A stretch of DNA of 7,340 bases, from contig JAUZPS010000236.1 in the NCBI GenBank assembly GCA_030705945.1, positions 1 to 7,340 of the forward strand. The letters are read 5' to 3'. This document shows positions 5,887-7,340 of this stretch, one piece after another; position 1 is the first letter of the stretch, and the number at the start of each line of letters is the position of its first letter. The DNA comes from Bacillota bacterium. Lineage in GTDB: Bacteria > Bacillota > Clostridia > Acetivibrionales > DSM-2933. Position numbers and translations under genes: made by a program. The notes under the pieces were generated by a model. It saw only the letters and a program-made list of their open reading frames with translations, did not search any database and was not told the DNA's origin.

Positions 5887-5896
5887 ATTGTACAAT
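5887..5896. promoter_or_regulatory. Short palindrome ATTGTACAAT before the nitroreductase RBS
   Basis: A perfect 10-bp palindrome abuts the ribosome-binding site of the nitroreductase gene, 15-24 bases from its start codon. TATAAT at 5872-5877 could be the -10 box, but its -35 region is poor. A repressor operator at this place is possible, since nitroreductases are often redox- or substrate-regulated. The palindrome is short, so chance is a fair explanation. Confidence 0.25.
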
Positions 5897-5910
5897 GGAG
5901 GAGATTAATT

Positions 5911-6486
5911 ATGTCTCAATTTGCAAAAAATGAAACTTTAAAAACAATTTTTAAAAGAAGAAGCATCAGGAACTTTAAAAGCGAGCAGATAAAGGATGAG
6001 GAACTTTTTACAATACTTGAAGCGGCTAAATACGCTCCGAGCGCTATGGGACAGCAGCCATGGCATTTTACGGTTATTCAGAATAAAGATGTTTTATCTA
6101 AAATTAATGAAATGGCTAAGATTGCTTTCGAAAAGTCTGGGGTAGAAAGGTTTAGTGAAAGAGCTAAAGCCGAAAAATTCAGCGCTTTCTACCATGCGCC
6201 TACCTTTATAATAGTTTCAGGTGATGTGAACGCCATTGCGCCGGTTAATGACGTAACACTTGCAATAGCAAATATATTTCTTGCTGCGGAATCTGTTGGT
6301 ATTGGTTCAGTTTGGCTTCATTTTGTTAACTTTCTTAAAACAACCGAAGAGGGGAAAACCTTGTTCAAAGAACTTGGAATACCTGAGGGATACGAGCCAT
6401 TTGGATCAGTCGCGTTAGGGTATAATGGAGGAGTTACACCTGAACCTGCTCAAAGAAGAGAAGGAACAGTAAACATACTTAAATAG
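5911..6486 (+). CDS. FMN-dependent nitroreductase family protein
   Basis: This 191-residue cytoplasmic flavoenzyme would reduce nitro, quinone or related electrophilic compounds with NAD(P)H, usually as a homodimer binding FMN at the interface. The evidence is the N-terminal FMN-phosphate motif RRSIRNF (16-22), the PSAMGQQPWHF segment (43-53) typical of the family, the NIFLAAESVGIGSVWL helix (121-136), and the late LGIPEGYEPFGSVALGY stretch (155-171) common to compact nitroreductases. The start at 5911 is chosen because GGAGGAG (5897-5903) lies seven bases before it; the in-frame ATG at 5884 has no ribosome site. The gene is monocistronic in this window, with repeat copy 2 upstream. Physiological substrate and electron donor cannot be read from the sequence, and a role in general redox or detoxification is family inference. 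Confidence 0.92.
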   Translation: MSQFAKNETLKTIFKRRSIRNFKSEQIKDEELFTILEAAKYAPSAMGQQPWHFTVIQNKDVLSKINEMAKIAFEKSGVERFSERAKAEKFSAFYHAPTFIIVSGDVNAIAPVNDVTLAIANIFLAAESVGIGSVWLHFVNFLKTTEEGKTLFKELGIPEGYEPFGSVALGYNGGVTPEPAQRREGTVNILK

Positions 6487-6538
6487 ACAAAAACCTATTT
6501 TTACGTGAAGTGAATAATTATAAAAATATTAAGACGAC

Positions 6539-6645
6539 CCATAGAGATTCAATGAACACTTTGCGGAGTATGCAGCTTATTATACTGGAAAATGTTCTAT
6601 AATACTTTAAAGAAATTTATGTAGAATTTATTGAACTCTCTATGG
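6539..6645. repeat. Imperfect ~107-bp inverted repeat
   Basis: CCATAGAGATTCAAT (6539-6553) is repeated in inverted orientation at 6630-6645, differing only by one extra base. Inside, GAACA (6554-6558) can pair with TGTTC (6593-6597), enclosing AGTAT (6567-6571) with ATACT (6582-6586). The size is close to that of the two palindromes around the yjfB-like gene, but the sequence is unrelated to them. It lies between the nitroreductase stop and the 3' end of the transpeptidase fragment, and may be a small mobile-element relic. There is no U-tract to support a terminator. Confidence 0.55.
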
Positions 6646-6666
6646 TTTATATGGTTTAGCTTAATA

Positions 6667-6924
6667 CTAATAGATATACACTGGAGTCCCAATGGGAACT
6701 ATATTATAGAGATCTTCGGCGTCTCTGCTATACATGCGGACACAGCCATGACTAACAGCTTGTGATATAGACCATGGCTTATCAGTGCCATGTATTCCAT
6801 AAATCCCCCAGGGGATAGTGATTTTTGACACAGATGAAAAATGATAACTGCCTGTCGTGGGAAAAATTACAATAGGGATGAAGAAGCAAGGGGATACCAA
6901 AGTTGAAATTTGGTGTCCCTTTAC
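6667..6924 (-). pseudogene. Truncated L,D-transpeptidase (YkuD catalytic end)
   Basis: The product ends with a well-preserved YkuD active-site half: GIYGIHGT with the conserved His (37 from the Met at 6900), then SHGCVRM (50-56) with catalytic Cys53 and Arg55, and finally NIVPIGTPVYIY. These enzymes make 3-3 peptidoglycan cross-links outside the membrane. A YkuD domain is normally ~110-130 residues, preceded by a signal peptide or other modules. Here only about 50 residues match, and the first ~27 do not look like the missing half. No export signal is present, the ATG at 6898-6900 lies within a hairpin (6888-6922), no ribosome site precedes it, and the frame closes at 6925. I read it as a 5'-deleted remnant. 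A functional short protein is possible but unlikely. Confidence 0.75.
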
Positions 6925-6936
6925 TTATATTATTCT
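6888..6936 (+). terminator. Terminator-like hairpin at the 5' edge of the transpeptidase fragment
   Basis: GGGATACCAAA (6891-6901) pairs with TTTGGTGTCCC (6909-6919) with one G-U wobble and a 7-base loop. The stem can extend three pairs outward, to 6888 and 6922. T-rich sequence (6920-6936) follows on the plus strand, so termination would work best in that direction. The only plus-strand gene upstream is the nitroreductase, 400 bases away, so this may be the terminator of a gene lost by deletion. It is also where homology to the transpeptidase family breaks off. Confidence 0.5.
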
Positions 6937-6960
6937 TGTAAACTTAATTAATCAGTAAAC

Positions 6961-6989
6961 TTGACACAAATAAGCATTTAATGCATAAT
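6961..6989 (+). promoter_or_regulatory. Vegetative (SigA-type) promoter of the 3'-end lipoprotein gene
   Basis: TTGACA (6961-6966), a 17-base spacer and CATAAT (6984-6989) match the housekeeping consensus with one mismatch. Transcription would start near 6996, about 38 bases before the ATG at 7034. This is the best promoter in the window. Confidence 0.75.
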
Positions 6990-7033
6990 TTACATTAATC
7001 ATTATAGGACTAATTAAATCTAAGGTGGATTTT

Positions 7034-7340
7034 ATGAATAATAGAATTATTTTAGTGTTATCTATTTTATTAATAAGTATATCATTAGTTATAACTAGTT
7101 GCTCAGAATTTAATAAAAATGATTCAACTAACGATATAAAATATATTGATGCAAGAAAAGAGTTTTTGATTATATATGAAGAAATCGGTGAGTCGGTTAT
7201 TAAAGCAAGTTCAGATGAAGGATTTTTAGAAAATTTTCTAAGTACTGAAAATAAAGCAAGGGTAATAAAGTTTAAAAATGCATATGGAAAGATGAAAGAA
7301 ATAGCACCTGAAAAGTACAAAAAAGATTTCGATGGAGTAA
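7034..7340 (+). CDS. Small lipoprotein of unknown function (3' end outside window)
   Basis: The frame is open from the ATG to the window end (102 codons and one base), with AAGGTGG at 7022-7028, five bases before the start. The N-terminus (MNNR, then a hydrophobic stretch) ends in the lipobox ITSC, so Cys23 would be acylated and the protein anchored outside the membrane. The mature part is charged and mostly helical (for example ENKARVIKFKNAYGKMKEI) with no motif I recognise. The strong promoter directly upstream and the codon pattern support this strand over the overlapping reverse frame. No function is assigned. Confidence 0.85.
   Translation, partial: MNNRIILVLSILLISISLVITSCSEFNKNDSTNDIKYIDARKEFLIIYEEIGESVIKASSDEGFLENFLSTENKARVIKFKNAYGKMKEIAPEKYKKDFDGV

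Noticed and set aside
6952..7320. 122-codon reverse-strand frame at the right end
   Set aside because: It lies antisense to the plus-strand lipoprotein gene, which has a promoter, a ribosome site and a lipobox. It is a shadow frame of A+T-rich DNA.

Overview
The window looks like chromosomal DNA from an anaerobic, AT-rich, cellulosome-producing Firmicute of the Ruminiclostridium/Acetivibrio type. The main evidence is a secreted esterase with a type I dockerin (a duplicated calcium-loop module that plugs into a scaffoldin), together with strong AGGAGG ribosome-binding sites, low-GC intergenic DNA, a YjfB-like motility protein and clostridial-type lipoproteins. The species cannot be named from the sequence alone.

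Layout: (1) 1-349, the 3' end of a sensor histidine kinase. (2) 350-727, a gene-free stretch holding copy 1 of a ~120 bp repeat and a possibly structured leader just before the esterase. (3) 728-2683, a 651-residue secreted protein with an N-terminal CE1-type (feruloyl esterase-like) domain, a central dockerin between two Thr/Pro linkers, and a C-terminal second alpha/beta hydrolase; a strong intrinsic terminator follows. (4) 2800-3530, a small reverse-strand yjfB-like gene flanked by two unrelated ~103-105 bp near-perfect palindromes. (5) 3754-5599, a two-gene unit on the plus strand: a lipoprotein with TolB-like beta-propeller repeats, overlapping or abutting a membrane-anchored YdcF/SanA (DUF218) protein. 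(6) 5600-5910, copy 2 of the repeat. (7) 5911-6486, an FMN nitroreductase. (8) 6487-6924, an imperfect ~107 bp inverted repeat and a truncated L,D-transpeptidase on the minus strand whose apparent start lies inside a hairpin. (9) 6961-7340, a good vegetative promoter and the start of a small lipoprotein gene that runs off the window.

How the genes fit together: the esterase would remove acyl side groups from hemicellulose at the cell surface, docked to a scaffoldin. The propeller lipoprotein and the DUF218 protein form one transcription unit that probably acts in the cell envelope. The other genes look like independent neighbours with no shared pathway. I see no CRISPR array, tRNA, rRNA or intact transposase.

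The most unusual content is non-coding. There are at least four repeat or palindrome structures in about 7 kb: a two-copy direct repeat whose 85-bp core differs at one base, two long hairpins either side of yjfB, and a third inverted repeat beside the transpeptidase fragment. They resemble small non-autonomous mobile elements or structured RNAs. A 16-bp sequence is shared between one palindrome and the esterase leader.
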